The notes below the pieces were generated by a model. The model was given only the letters and a program-made list of their open reading frames with translations. It was not told the DNA's origin and ran no database searches. Of a DNA stretch of 64,000 bases, positions 32,073-38,606 are shown piece by piece. The translations under genes were made by a program, and so were the position numbers. The DNA is from a virus. The stretch covers positions 25,432 to 89,431 of IMG/VR virus record IMGVR_UViG_3300025577_000005. One strand, given 5' to 3'. Every line of letters begins with the position of its first letter. Position 1 is the stretch's first letter.

Positions 32073-33215
32073 CTACATATAGTCTTTTAATTTAAGATAC
32101 ATGTTTGTAGATGTTGCAAGTTCTTTACTCTTACGTGGTCTTCTTTGACCCCACTTAAGCATAAACTTTTTACCTTTATCATTCTTTTCACGAACACCCT
32201 CAAACTTTGGTTCATTGGTTGCAAACCATGCTCCATTCTTTTGCAGTGTGCATGGTTGATTAATACTAATGATTACACCATCAGCATCACAGATATGATA
32301 GAAAACTGATTGTCCTCTACTCTCCAACTCAACATGAGTTGCTGCCTTTACACGATTGCAAAGTTTATGATAATCCTCATTAGTAACAGAGAATAGATAT
32401 TCACCTTTACCAAGACAGAGTAGATGCTCATCAGATACTAAACCAGTTGCTTTCTGCATTCTACCAAGAACCGATTCATTAGGTAGAAATGAAAGTGCCT
32501 CAACAACAAGAGGTGCAACTTCAGTACCAACAGAAGAACAATCCTTCTTCCACTGATCTGCTACATTTTCATAATGCTCTGCCTCTGGACTATTAATATA
32601 GTAGTCACGAATACTATCATTAATATTATCCAACTTACCAAAGAAAGGAAGTAATTCAGGATATTGTCTCATTACAAGTCCATCACGATACTCTCTATTG
32701 CTTCCCTTAAACTTTACACCATAAGGTGAAATATACATTCCAGGAGAACAATCAGTATTATCAAATAAGATGTTATTTAATGTAGAATTAAATGTTCCTG
32801 AACATACCTGAATAGAAGAATATCCATTCTGATAATTCTTAACACTAACAGAGATTTTCTCACCATCATCAAAATGAATAAGAATATCACCTTTCTTTCC
32901 TAAATTGCGATACTCTGTATCTACACACTGAAAATAAAACTTACGATCAGGATATTTCTTAATAAGATCCTGAACTATAGACTGATATGTTGCTTCTATA
33001 TTTTTAGAATACTTACTCTTAGAGAACTTAGTCTCAATATTACCGTCTACACATGCCTTCTCAAATTCCTTATTGATTTCTGAAGAAATGCTCTTAGAGG
33101 CAACTCCTAATCTCTCTGCCTCTTCTTGTAAACGTGCGGTCAATCGAATCTCTGCTGCATCTTGAATATAATGCTCGATTGATGTTCCTGCACCTTGCTT
33201 TTTTGTTTTGGACAC
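32073..33215 (-). CDS. Putative PD-(D/E)XK-type nuclease, first gene of the island (380 aa)
   Basis: A GTG start (33215) is preceded by AAGGAG 9 bases upstream. The central segment GKKGDILIHFDDGEK then ISVSVKNYQNGYSSIQV has D110 and K126 arranged like the core of restriction endonucleases (G-D, beta strand, x-V-K). S124 occupies the usual acidic position, so the assignment is not secure. The C-terminal half has no recognised domain and ends with basic patches (KKFMLKWGQRRPRKSKEL). It is followed by an unknown gene and the split methyltransferase, as expected of a restriction-modification-like unit. Confidence 0.5.
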   Translation of the reverse strand: MSKTKKQGAGTSIEHYIQDAAEIRLTARLQEEAERLGVASKSISSEINKEFEKACVDGNIETKFSKSKYSKNIEATYQSIVQDLIKKYPDRKFYFQCVDTEYRNLGKKGDILIHFDDGEKISVSVKNYQNGYSSIQVCSGTFNSTLNNILFDNTDCSPGMYISPYGVKFKGSNREYRDGLVMRQYPELLPFFGKLDNINDSIRDYYINSPEAEHYENVADQWKKDCSSVGTEVAPLVVEALSFLPNESVLGRMQKATGLVSDEHLLCLGKGEYLFSVTNEDYHKLCNRVKAATHVELESRGQSVFYHICDADGVIISINQPCTLQKNGAWFATNEPKFEGVREKNDKGKKFMLKWGQRRPRKSKELATSTNMYLKLKDYM

Positions 33216-33259
33216 AATTACAATCTCCTTAAAGACTAATGTTGATCGGGGATTTCTCC

Positions 33260-33297
33260 CATGAATCTAATATATCACCGATTCATGGTAATGTCAA
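33260..33297 (-). promoter_or_regulatory. Sigma70 promoter with inverted-repeat operator at the -10
   Basis: On the minus strand TTGACA (33297-33292), 17 bases, then TATATT (33274-33269). The arms CATGAATC (33260-33267) and GATTCATG (33280-33287) form a perfect 8-bp inverted repeat flanking the -10 with a 12-base gap. This is the expected site for a dimeric repressor or activator of the nuclease/methyltransferase genes. Confidence 0.75.
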
Positions 33298-33328
33298 GCA
33301 TCTGAACCGGTTTGCCGACTGGCACACT

Positions 33329-33745
33329 CTATTCCTCATTTAACCACTGATCATATAGCCTTACTTCTTCCTTCCGTGCCTCAATTTCATGTGGTTGATC
33401 CCAATAATCATAATTCTCCACCGGTTCCTGACAATACCTCATTTTTCCATGATGAAACCGCAGAGAACCACCTACCCACTGTGCCAGATGAGTCAGTTCA
33501 TGAAAAAGAGTTTTTATATACATCTCCTCAGACATACGTGCCTGAAGTTCAATCAAGAAGTGTCGTGGCCGATAATCATTACCAATCACATCACAATACC
33601 CAACAACACCATCACGTTTGAGACCTTTATGTTCAATCTCTACCACAATTTTGTGTCGTGGGAAAAATTCACTCAAAAACCAATGGGCAATATCCTCACA
33701 CCGTTTTTGAGAATAACCGTATCCACTATGAAAGATGTAAGACAT
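33329..33745 (-). CDS. SprT-like/gluzincin-type metalloprotease (138 aa)
   Basis: Contains LFHELTHLAQWVGG, the HExxH zinc-protease motif (HELTH), with a later HEIEARKEE that supplies a possible third ligand. SprT-like proteins in phages and bacteria act as small zinc peptidases, some on DNA-protein crosslinks. The N-terminal part (MSYIFHSGYGYSQKRCED) and the C-terminal acidic end (LYDQWLNEE) fit a compact single domain. I chose the ATG at 33745, as the longer frame opens with TTG. Confidence 0.7.
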   Translation of the reverse strand: MSYIFHSGYGYSQKRCEDIAHWFLSEFFPRHKIVVEIEHKGLKRDGVVGYCDVIGNDYRPRHFLIELQARMSEEMYIKTLFHELTHLAQWVGGSLRFHHGKMRYCQEPVENYDYWDQPHEIEARKEEVRLYDQWLNEE

Positions 33746-33803
33746 GTTCCCCAATGTAAAACCCAGATAAAAGATGATAAGAATAAAAGTTTTTCTTTAG
33801 CAG

Positions 33804-33962
33804 TCATGCTGGTGTTACACTCCATTCATCTGTCGGAACCATTGTATTGATAATGTGCTCAACATTTTTGATTCCATAGACTACAACTTGCTGAGTTGAA
33901 GTGTAACCATTTTTCTTCTCACGTTTCCATGAGACAATCCATCGATCAGATGATGCTTTCAT
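33804..33962 (-). CDS. Small protein (52 aa)
   Basis: MKASSDRWIVSWKREKKNGY, then TSTQQVVVYGIKNVEHIINT, ending WSVTPA. It looks like a single beta-alpha unit with basic N-terminal strands. The ATG overlaps the previous stop in the ATGA pattern. Function unknown. Confidence 0.65.
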   Translation of the reverse strand: MKASSDRWIVSWKREKKNGYTSTQQVVVYGIKNVEHIINTMVPTDEWSVTPA

Positions 33963-34120
33963 TGTTCAGTCTCAGAATTTTTTTCTTTGCAAGTACAGAC
34001 TTCAATCAGTGATCCTAATTTGTTCAGTAAATTCTGATTTAATTCAGGATAATCAGCATCTCCTTTACCCAGAAGATATACAAGATGCTTTATCTCATTC
34101 TTTGTTAGATTTACAATCAT
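33959..34120 (-). CDS. Small helical protein (53 aa)
   Basis: MIVNLTKNEIKHLVYLLGKG, then DADYPELNQNLLNKLGSLIE, then VCTCKEKNSETEQ. The body reads as two helices with leucine spacing suited to dimerisation. Its start overlaps the stop of the acidic 127-residue gene. Unknown. Confidence 0.65.
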   Translation of the reverse strand: MIVNLTKNEIKHLVYLLGKGDADYPELNQNLLNKLGSLIEVCTCKEKNSETEQ

Positions 34121-34500
34121 CCGTCACACCATCCCATAATTTCACAACCTTCATCACTTAACATTTCTTCCTTAATACCATTTGCCTTACATACTTCCCA
34201 GTCTTCATAGGTGCAATCACGGAGATACTTTCCATCCTTATCATGCACTGAGGCATATTGTTGAATAGGAAGATCCCACTTTAATCCCATCTCTTTGTAT
34301 TCAGCGTAATACTCATCATCCCAAATATCCCAGTCAATGGGTTCTACATCCATACCCTTCTCTAATCCATACTTCTCCACACATGCATCAGTCAACCACA
34401 AATAACCAGAGTGATTCTGATCCCAATTGTAATACTCACCATCAACCTCATCTAACATATCAAGATCAGATTGTTCCGTGAGATCGTATTCGTGTGCCAT
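34117..34500 (-). CDS. Acidic protein (127 aa), unknown function
   Basis: MAHEYDLTEQSDLDMLDEVD with many Asp, Glu, Trp and Tyr residues (YNWDQNHSGYLWLTDACVEK, then VEPIDWDIWDDEYYAEYKEM). The net negative charge is very high, which suits binding of a host protein or DNA mimicry. It ends CEIMGWCDG. No enzyme motif seen. Confidence 0.7.
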   Translation of the reverse strand: MAHEYDLTEQSDLDMLDEVDGEYYNWDQNHSGYLWLTDACVEKYGLEKGMDVEPIDWDIWDDEYYAEYKEMGLKWDLPIQQYASVHDKDGKYLRDCTYEDWEVCKANGIKEEMLSDEGCEIMGWCDG

Positions 34501-34536
34501 AATAATTCAGTGTTTAATGAAAAGATTTGGGAATAA

Positions 34537-34905
34537 TCAACGAATGTAAAGATAACCACCTGCCCAATCACAGTTCTCCAACACAAACTCACGTTCTTCG
34601 ATGATTAGCAGATTGAAACGAACACCTTTTGCTGGTGCCTTGTATGATGCTGCCTTGTATACTTCACCAGTTTTCTTATCAATGAAGGCATGAACTGATT
34701 CCGTCTGACCATCGACACACTGCATCACTTTATGATACTTACGACCGGAGATCAGTGCATAAGAATAGTTACGACCATTTGGATGTTGACGCTGATGAGA
34801 CTGTTGCAGTGCATCACAAAGCATGAGAGCATACTTGGTGACATTCAACTGAATGGTGTTACGTGCATCCTGTTGAGCAACGTAGTCAGTGAAAGTGGCA
34901 GTCAT
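34537..34905 (-). CDS. Conserved-type cyanophage protein (122 aa), unknown function
   Basis: MTATFTDYVAQQDARNTIQL, then NGRNYSYALISGRKYHKVMQ and YKAPAKGVRFNLLIIEEREF. It is mixed alpha/beta with a basic centre (SGRKYHK) that could touch nucleic acid. It stands behind its own family-A promoter at 34929-34934. Confidence 0.7.
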   Translation of the reverse strand: MTATFTDYVAQQDARNTIQLNVTKYALMLCDALQQSHQRQHPNGRNYSYALISGRKYHKVMQCVDGQTESVHAFIDKKTGEVYKAASYKAPAKGVRFNLLIIEEREFVLENCDWAGGYLYIR

Positions 34906-34928
34906 GGTGGTTTCCCTTGTATGAACAT

Positions 34929-34961
34929 ATTATAGGGCATCCTGAGAGGGTTTCAGGATGC
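34929..34961 (-). promoter_or_regulatory. Family-A promoter with a 9-bp inverted repeat upstream of the -10
   Basis: TATAAT on the minus strand at 34934-34929, followed by ATGTTCATACAAGGGAAACC and ACC before the ATG. Just upstream GCATCCTGA and TCAGGATGC (34937-34945 and 34953-34961) form a perfect 9-bp inverted repeat with a 7-base loop, covering the spacer and -35 area. Confidence 0.65.
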
Positions 34962-34971
34962 ATTGGGACAC

Positions 34972-35385
34972 TTAGGCAACTGGACCAGCAGGGATTTCCA
35001 CAGGTTCTGGTGCTACCATATCTTCAAACTGATGCATGTCATAAGCAAACCAGTTACCATTACGGAAGATGTAGGAGTATTCTTCACCATCAGAGAAAAA
35101 CTCTTCCATATCTTTGTCAAGACGTGGTGCATTATCTTCAAGAGATTCACCACGCATAGTATAATACAGAGCACCAGACTCAGGCAGAGTTTCATTACCC
35201 CAACCAGAATTAGTCCAGGTGCAGGACATATCACCACCATCAATCAGTTCTTTTACTTTCTCAACGGTATCATAGTTGTCACGCAGAACTTTACCATTGA
35301 ACGCAGGATATCCATCATAATGACAATAAACAGAAACGATGCTCTCATCTTGAAGTTGGATGCCGATGCGGGAACGGGTACCCAT
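34972..35385 (-). CDS. Conserved T4-like cyanophage protein (137 aa), unknown function
   Basis: MGTRSRIGIQLQDESIVSVY, then CHYDGYPAFNGKVLRDNYDT and a tail rich in proline (PEPVEIPAGPVA). Proteins with the start MGTRSRIGIQL are common and conserved in many environmental phages and in some bacteria, but their role is not known to me. The gene stands behind a terminator and a family-A promoter. Confidence 0.85.
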   Translation of the reverse strand: MGTRSRIGIQLQDESIVSVYCHYDGYPAFNGKVLRDNYDTVEKVKELIDGGDMSCTWTNSGWGNETLPESGALYYTMRGESLEDNAPRLDKDMEEFFSDGEEYSYIFRNGNWFAYDMHQFEDMVAPEPVEIPAGPVA

Positions 35386-35410
35386 GGTGCCTTTGCTTGA
35401 TTACCTCTAT

Positions 35411-35416
35411 ATTATA
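35411..35416 (-). promoter_or_regulatory. Family-A promoter directly after a terminator
   Basis: TATAAT on the minus strand at 35416-35411, with TGCCT before it and ATAGAGGTAATCAAGCAAAG, then GCACC, before the start codon at 35385. It starts 7 bases beyond the T-run of the terminator at 35423-35443, forming a stop-and-restart unit. Confidence 0.7.
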
Positions 35417-35422
35417 AGGCAT

Positions 35423-35443
35423 AAAAAAGACCCTGTAAGGGTC
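35423..35443 (-). terminator. Rho-independent terminator after cp12
   Basis: On the minus strand GACCCT, loop TAC, AGGGTC, followed by six Ts: a 6-bp stem with T-run. It ends the transcript of the CP12 gene (stop at 35471) and is immediately followed by the next promoter. Confidence 0.85.
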
Positions 35444-35470
35444 AGTGTGACACTTCTCAAACTGTCTCAA

Positions 35471-35698
35471 TCAGTCTTCATAAACCAAACATTCGGGTTC
35501 TGATGGGTTCTGATCACAGAACAACTCAAGGTATGACGGATCGTGATGATCACCTGCTTCAATTTCTTTCTTATGATGTTCAGCATATTCTTCCAATTCA
35601 TGTAGTTCACCTTCAATGTGACGACGTTGATTGGGAGAGATCATAGGATTGTCAAGGATTTCTTTGTCCTTGGCGATGTGAGTTTCGATGTTTTCCAT
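35471..35698 (-). CDS. cp12: CP12-like Calvin-cycle regulator (75 aa)
   Basis: The C-terminus PSYLELFCDQNPSEPECLVYED matches CP12: C61 and C70 with eight residues between them, then VYED. In cyanobacteria this cysteine pair, when oxidised, helps CP12 lock GAPDH and phosphoribulokinase into an inactive complex. Phage copies are thought to redirect carbon flow from the Calvin cycle to the pentose-phosphate pathway during infection. The N-terminal half is helical (KDKEILDNPMISPNQRRHIE) with no cysteine pair, as in other phage versions. It strongly supports a cyanobacterial host. Confidence 0.85.
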   Translation of the reverse strand: MENIETHIAKDKEILDNPMISPNQRRHIEGELHELEEYAEHHKKEIEAGDHHDPSYLELFCDQNPSEPECLVYED

Positions 35699-35719
35699 TG
35701 TGCTACTGTTCTTATACTT

Positions 35720-35875
35720 TTATTTATTTTGACTTTTTGCCTTTTCTACCAAATAATGAGCAAGAGCTTCCATTCTTTCAGGATGAATTGCACGTATATC
35801 TGCCTCTTTTAGGGCAATTTTCATGCTTTTTTCCTCCATTTCGGTCAATTTCTTGCCGTTTTTTGGTAAAGTCAT
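35720..35875 (-). CDS. Small helical protein (51 aa)
   Basis: MTLPKNGKKLTEMEEKSMKI, then ALKEADIRAIHPERMEALAH, ending EKAKSQNK. It reads as two amphipathic basic/acidic helices. The start at 35875 leaves an inverted repeat (35898-35913) and a short leader upstream; the longer frame goes through that repeat and is not used. Function unknown. Confidence 0.65.
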   Translation of the reverse strand: MTLPKNGKKLTEMEEKSMKIALKEADIRAIHPERMEALAHYLVEKAKSQNK

Positions 35876-35897
35876 AGATTTCTTTCGGTGTGTTGAT

Positions 35898-35913
35898 ATT
35901 CTAACATTAGAAT
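35898..35913. promoter_or_regulatory. 7-bp inverted repeat ATTCTAA-CA-TTAGAAT
   Basis: A perfect two-base-spaced palindrome 23 bases upstream of the gene starting at 35875. The sequence around it (minus TTAGAATATC) resembles a weak -10, so it may be an operator over a promoter. Confidence 0.5.
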
Positions 35914-35949
35914 CCAATATTATCTAGGAATTTAAGTTTTTATTCACAT

Positions 35950-36180
35950 TTATTCATCAGTATTAAACCAAGAGTCAAAGATGCCACTATCTCCAGGATT
36001 ACGATTTTCAAGTTTATCAAGAATTTCATCAGTAGAGATAACTGATTCTATTTTACTTATCATCTCTGCAATATTGTTGCAAACCATTGGTCTTTCTTGC
36101 CTTGCCGCAAATGCAAGTGCATTGCGAAGTGATTGTTCTGCTTCTTTGAGTGATGCTTCGACTGATTCTGAGAGTGCCAT
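35950..36180 (-). CDS. Small acidic helical protein (76 aa)
   Basis: MALSESVEASLKEAEQSLRN, then ALAFAARQERPMVCNNIAEM and ISKIESVISTDEILDKLENR. Two to three amphipathic helices; the heptad-like hydrophobic spacing suggests a coiled coil or dimer. Start taken at the ATG at 36180 rather than the TTG upstream. Unknown function. Confidence 0.7.
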   Translation of the reverse strand: MALSESVEASLKEAEQSLRNALAFAARQERPMVCNNIAEMISKIESVISTDEILDKLENRNPGDSGIFDSWFNTDE

Positions 36181-36190
36181 TTTTTTATTA

Positions 36191-36346
36191 TTAAGAGTCA
36201 AGTTGATCTTTGATTGCTCGATTTACAATTTCCTGAATTTCCTTACTTGTCATACCATTTAAGAACTTCCAATTAGGATCATCTTTATCCCATTCAAGAC
36301 TAAAGGTTCCGTCTTTATTCTGGTCTACTTTCAGACTGTCTTTCAT
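36191..36346 (-). CDS. Small protein (51 aa)
   Basis: MKDSLKVDQNKDGTFSLEWD, then KDDPNWKFLNGMTSKEIQEI, ending RAIKDQLDS. A short beta hairpin and a helix. It overlaps the previous small gene by 32 bases in another frame. Unknown. Confidence 0.65.
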   Translation of the reverse strand: MKDSLKVDQNKDGTFSLEWDKDDPNWKFLNGMTSKEIQEIVNRAIKDQLDS

Positions 36347-36467
36347 TTTTCTTTAATTGCTTTCTAATCATTTTAGCATATAAAACTTCTTCTTGAGAAT
36401 ACCATTCAGGATGTTTTTTAGATCTTTTGATAATTTTTTTTGTTGCTTTTTTGTCGGATAAATCCAC
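36315..36467 (-). CDS. Small basic protein (50 aa), GTG start
   Basis: The frame (start GTG at 36467) reads VDLSDKKATKKIIKRSKKHP, then EWYSQEEVLYAKMIRKQLKK. It is lysine-rich and helical. No stronger ATG start lies downstream except within the helix. Because its composition is consistent with other small early proteins I report it, but the GTG choice is uncertain. Confidence 0.5.
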   Translation of the reverse strand: MDLSDKKATKKIIKRSKKHPEWYSQEEVLYAKMIRKQLKKNERQSESRPE

Positions 36468-36518
36468 TTTAAGATTTGTTTGGATGTTTTAAGTATTTAA
36501 CACTTTAACCTTCATATA

Positions 36519-36773
36519 CTAAAGTTTACCACTAACTATGCCACTATTCACTACTCTAGTGCTACCTTCAGGCCAACCTTCTTGTTCACACTTAAGGTGC
36601 CATCGTGTCATAATAGTCACATTTTCTTTAATGGCACCAGTGAGCATTTGACGACCATCTTTGGTCATAGAAGAAAACAAACCATAACGAGTTGCCCAAA
36701 CATAGAAACACTCGTCAATAAGTTCGGCACCTTCTGGTATAATGACTTCTGGTTTTGTATCAGTCTGAATCAT
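36519..36773 (-). CDS. Small protein (84 aa)
   Basis: MIQTDTKPEVIIPEGAELID, then ECFYVWATRYGLFSSMTKDG and TIMTRWHLKCEQEGW. Mixed alpha/beta. The start at 36773 is favoured because it overlaps the end of the previous gene. No recognised family. Confidence 0.65.
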   Translation of the reverse strand: MIQTDTKPEVIIPEGAELIDECFYVWATRYGLFSSMTKDGRQMLTGAIKENVTIMTRWHLKCEQEGWPEGSTRVVNSGIVSGKL

Positions 36774-36987
36774 TGTTCTCTTCGGGTGGTTTTTTATTAA
36801 ATCCAAAAGGTCCTACTTTAGTTTCAGATCTTTTCTTCATAACAACACCAGCAAGAGACTCCATAATTTTAAGGATGTCTTCTGCCTTAGCACCTTCACC
36901 AAGTTCTTTGGCAACATAAAAATACTTATCAAAGAACTCTTGACTGTGCTCTTTATAGTCTTCGACTGTGATTGGTTGATCTTTCAT
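36760..36987 (-). CDS. Small protein (75 aa)
   Basis: MKDQPITVEDYKEHSQEFFD, then KYFYVAKELGEGAKAEDILK and VVMKKRSETKVGPFGF. It has an acidic helical first half and a basic proline-containing tail. Coupled by overlap to both neighbours. Unknown. Confidence 0.7.
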   Translation of the reverse strand: MKDQPITVEDYKEHSQEFFDKYFYVAKELGEGAKAEDILKIMESLAGVVMKKRSETKVGPFGFNKKPPEENNDSD

Positions 36988-37262
36988 TTAAATTTACCGA
37001 GTGCTTCTTCTTCAAGTTTAACAAGAATTCTTCTTGATTGTTCCTTTTTGATTTTATTGTAAATGGATTCATGACGACGGATCTCTCCACCCATCGAACA
37101 ATTTTTCTCCATTTCACTTACATAAAACTCCAATTGAAGAAGTTCCATATCTTCAAAATCAAGTTTTGCTTCCTTGATGTTGTTCATTCTTTTCTTGTAC
37201 CTTTCCAGTCCATCTTTCATTAATTGATCATATTCGTCGTCATTCATAAATTGATCGCTCAT
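36984..37262 (-). CDS. Small helical protein (92 aa)
   Basis: MSDQFMNDDEYDQLMKDGLE, then RYKKRMNNIKEAKLDFEDME and YNKIKKEQSRRILVKLEEEA. Predicted all-helical and strongly charged, possibly a coiled coil. It begins in an ATGA overlap with the gene ending at 37259. Unknown. Confidence 0.7.
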   Translation of the reverse strand: MSDQFMNDDEYDQLMKDGLERYKKRMNNIKEAKLDFEDMELLQLEFYVSEMEKNCSMGGEIRRHESIYNKIKKEQSRRILVKLEEEALGKFK

Positions 37263-37417
37263 TTTCCTCCTGTATCATAGTTTAGTTGATCATCTTGCTC
37301 TTTGAGTTTAGCACGTCTCACTCTATCATGAAGTTGCTTGAGTGCTTCAGTAACCTCAGGAGTTTCTTCCCACTCCCAAGTTTCACCACCCTTTCCAGTA
37401 AATTCTTTTTTAGTCAT
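37259..37417 (-). CDS. Small charged protein (52 aa)
   Basis: MTKKEFTGKGGETWEWEETP, then EVTEALKQLHDRVRRAKLKE, ending NYDTGGK. A helix with alternating acidic and basic residues. The overlap ATGA with the 92-residue gene's start supports it. Unknown. Confidence 0.65.
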   Translation of the reverse strand: MTKKEFTGKGGETWEWEETPEVTEALKQLHDRVRRAKLKEQDDQLNYDTGGK

Positions 37418-37542
37418 GGATTTAAAGTTTTGTAGACAGCAGAGATACTCATGTGCCCGTGAATGTATCCTGCAAGGATTATAGCAAAGACGGACAGAAA
37501 TATCAAGCCCGTTGCGATTAGGTTAGGCAACGGTGAGATCAT
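37414..37542 (-). CDS. Small membrane protein (42 aa)
   Basis: MISPLPNLIATGLIFLSVFA, then IILAGYIHGHMSISAVYKTL: one hydrophobic helix at about residues 7-25 and a short polar tail. The ATG at 37542 is preferred over upstream starts that lie in the preceding gene. Probably in the host inner membrane; role unknown. Confidence 0.55.
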   Translation of the reverse strand: MISPLPNLIATGLIFLSVFAIILAGYIHGHMSISAVYKTLNP

Positions 37543-37771
37543 TAATTGTGTATTTGTTTTTTCTGAGTTTGTATCGTTTAATGTGTGCTTGTCTGTGTTC
37601 ATTACAATCAAAATGGCAGATTCGATCTTCATTTCCGTCCCTGTATTCTAATCGATAAGGGAATGCTTTAAATGGATGCATTTCTTCAGGTGTTAGATTC
37701 TTTTTCTTGGGAGTTTTTGTTGAACTCTTTGCCTTCGCTTTGCGAGTTGTAGTAGTCTTCTTTGCTGGCAT
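37523..37771 (-). CDS. Lys/Thr-rich protein with a conserved beta core (82 aa)
   Basis: The N-terminal 30 residues are a low-complexity basic tail (AKKTTTTRKAKAKSSTKTPK). The rest (MHPFKAFPYRLEYRDGNEDR, then ICHFDCNEHRQAHIKRYKL) has a compact Cys/His-containing core, C-H-F-D-C and two His residues, that could bind metal. Start at the ATG at 37771. I do not recognise a family. Confidence 0.6.
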   Translation of the reverse strand: MPAKKTTTTRKAKAKSSTKTPKKKNLTPEEMHPFKAFPYRLEYRDGNEDRICHFDCNEHRQAHIKRYKLRKNKYTINDLTVA

Positions 37772-37832
37772 TTTTCTCAATCATTTTTTCGTGTTGTTGA
37801 GCACCTAAGTTGTCTAAAAAATCATTCATCAT
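37686..37832 (-). CDS. Possible overlapping small gene (48 aa)
   Basis: MMNDFLDNLGAQQHEKMIEK, then NASKEDYYNSQSEGKEFNKN, ending ESNT. It overlaps the basic tail of the 82-residue gene by 86 bases in another frame. Its start overlaps the preceding stop in the ATGA pattern, and it is acidic and without odd composition. One of the two frames could be spurious. Confidence 0.3.
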   Translation of the reverse strand: MMNDFLDNLGAQQHEKMIEKNASKEDYYNSQSEGKEFNKNSQEKESNT

Positions 37833-38041
37833 TTGAAACCTTTTACTTCTTTTTTATCTAGCACATCAATATGAGAGAGAAAAGATGTTGGAGTATTCCA
37901 CCAGATTGATTGTGCTTCTTCCCATGATTCTACTGTAAGAGACTTACCATCAGTTTTTGTAACTTTATAGTGATGTCGATCATAAGGTTCACTGGATGAT
38001 TCTGTAAAGAACAATGGGTCGGAGGGATCAATTAAACTCAT
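37829..38041 (-). CDS. Small protein (70 aa)
   Basis: MSLIDPSDPLFFTESSSEPY, then DRHHYKVTKTDGKSLTVESW and EEAQSIWWNTPTSFLS. A beta-rich segment with a conserved-looking Trp pair. Starts in a 4-base overlap with the next upstream gene. Unknown. Confidence 0.65.
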   Translation of the reverse strand: MSLIDPSDPLFFTESSSEPYDRHHYKVTKTDGKSLTVESWEEAQSIWWNTPTSFLSHIDVLDKKEVKGFK

Positions 38042-38451
38042 GGCATTTTCATAATTTGGGTTGTAACTTCTTGATGTCTTAGATACAATTTAATAAAGCA
38101 TCTTGCCATTACTTTCATTGTATCAAGATCTTCACAGTTCTCAATTTCTCTGGATAGTTTTTCATATTCAAAGAGTTTAGATGTGGTCTCTAACTGTATG
38201 CTATCTGGATCCATGTCTTTTAGATATTCTAAACTACTATTTACCCCAGAATCTTTCAGTTCAAAGCATACTGAGTTAAACCATCCCTCCTTATTGTAAA
38301 GTTTTATTTTCGTATGTTGAGAACGAACATCCACTTTTTCAATAATATATTCTTTACCAATTATAAGATGTGAAGTGGGATCATCATTGTTTCCCCATCT
38401 TATTTGCTCTTCAGAGCATCCCGTGTATTCTATAACATCATTCTTTTTCAT
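38038..38451 (-). CDS. Conserved cyanophage protein (137 aa), unknown function
   Basis: MKKNDVIEYTGCSEEQIRWG, then NNDDPTSHLIIGKEYIIEKV, then QHTKIKLYNKEGWFNSVCFE, followed by a helical C-terminal part (KLSREIENCEDLDTMKVMAR then CFIKLYLRHQEVT). The N-terminal half looks like a small beta barrel (SH3-like). I recall proteins of this sequence type in many T4-like cyanophages; no role is known to me. Confidence 0.75.
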   Translation of the reverse strand: MKKNDVIEYTGCSEEQIRWGNNDDPTSHLIIGKEYIIEKVDVRSQHTKIKLYNKEGWFNSVCFELKDSGVNSSLEYLKDMDPDSIQLETTSKLFEYEKLSREIENCEDLDTMKVMARCFIKLYLRHQEVTTQIMKMP

Positions 38452-38605
38452 TTGTAATCATGCGATCTATTGCGATTAAAGTATCATAAGGAATCCATGC
38501 AGGATTTTCATCATCAAACTGAACCTGAACTTCCTTCACACTCTTTTCTAAGAACTTGGAATAAGAAGTTCTGGTGTTCTTTACATAGGAGATTGGATTG
38601 ATCAT
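38438..38605 (-). CDS. Small protein (55 aa)
   Basis: MINPISYVKNTRTSYSKFLE, then KSVKEVQVQFDDENPAWIPY, ending MITNEKE. The open frame extends farther upstream into the next gene without support. Possibly a beta hairpin plus helix. Unknown. Confidence 0.6.
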   Translation of the reverse strand: MINPISYVKNTRTSYSKFLEKSVKEVQVQFDDENPAWIPYDTLIAIDRMITNEKE

Positions 38606-38606
38606 T

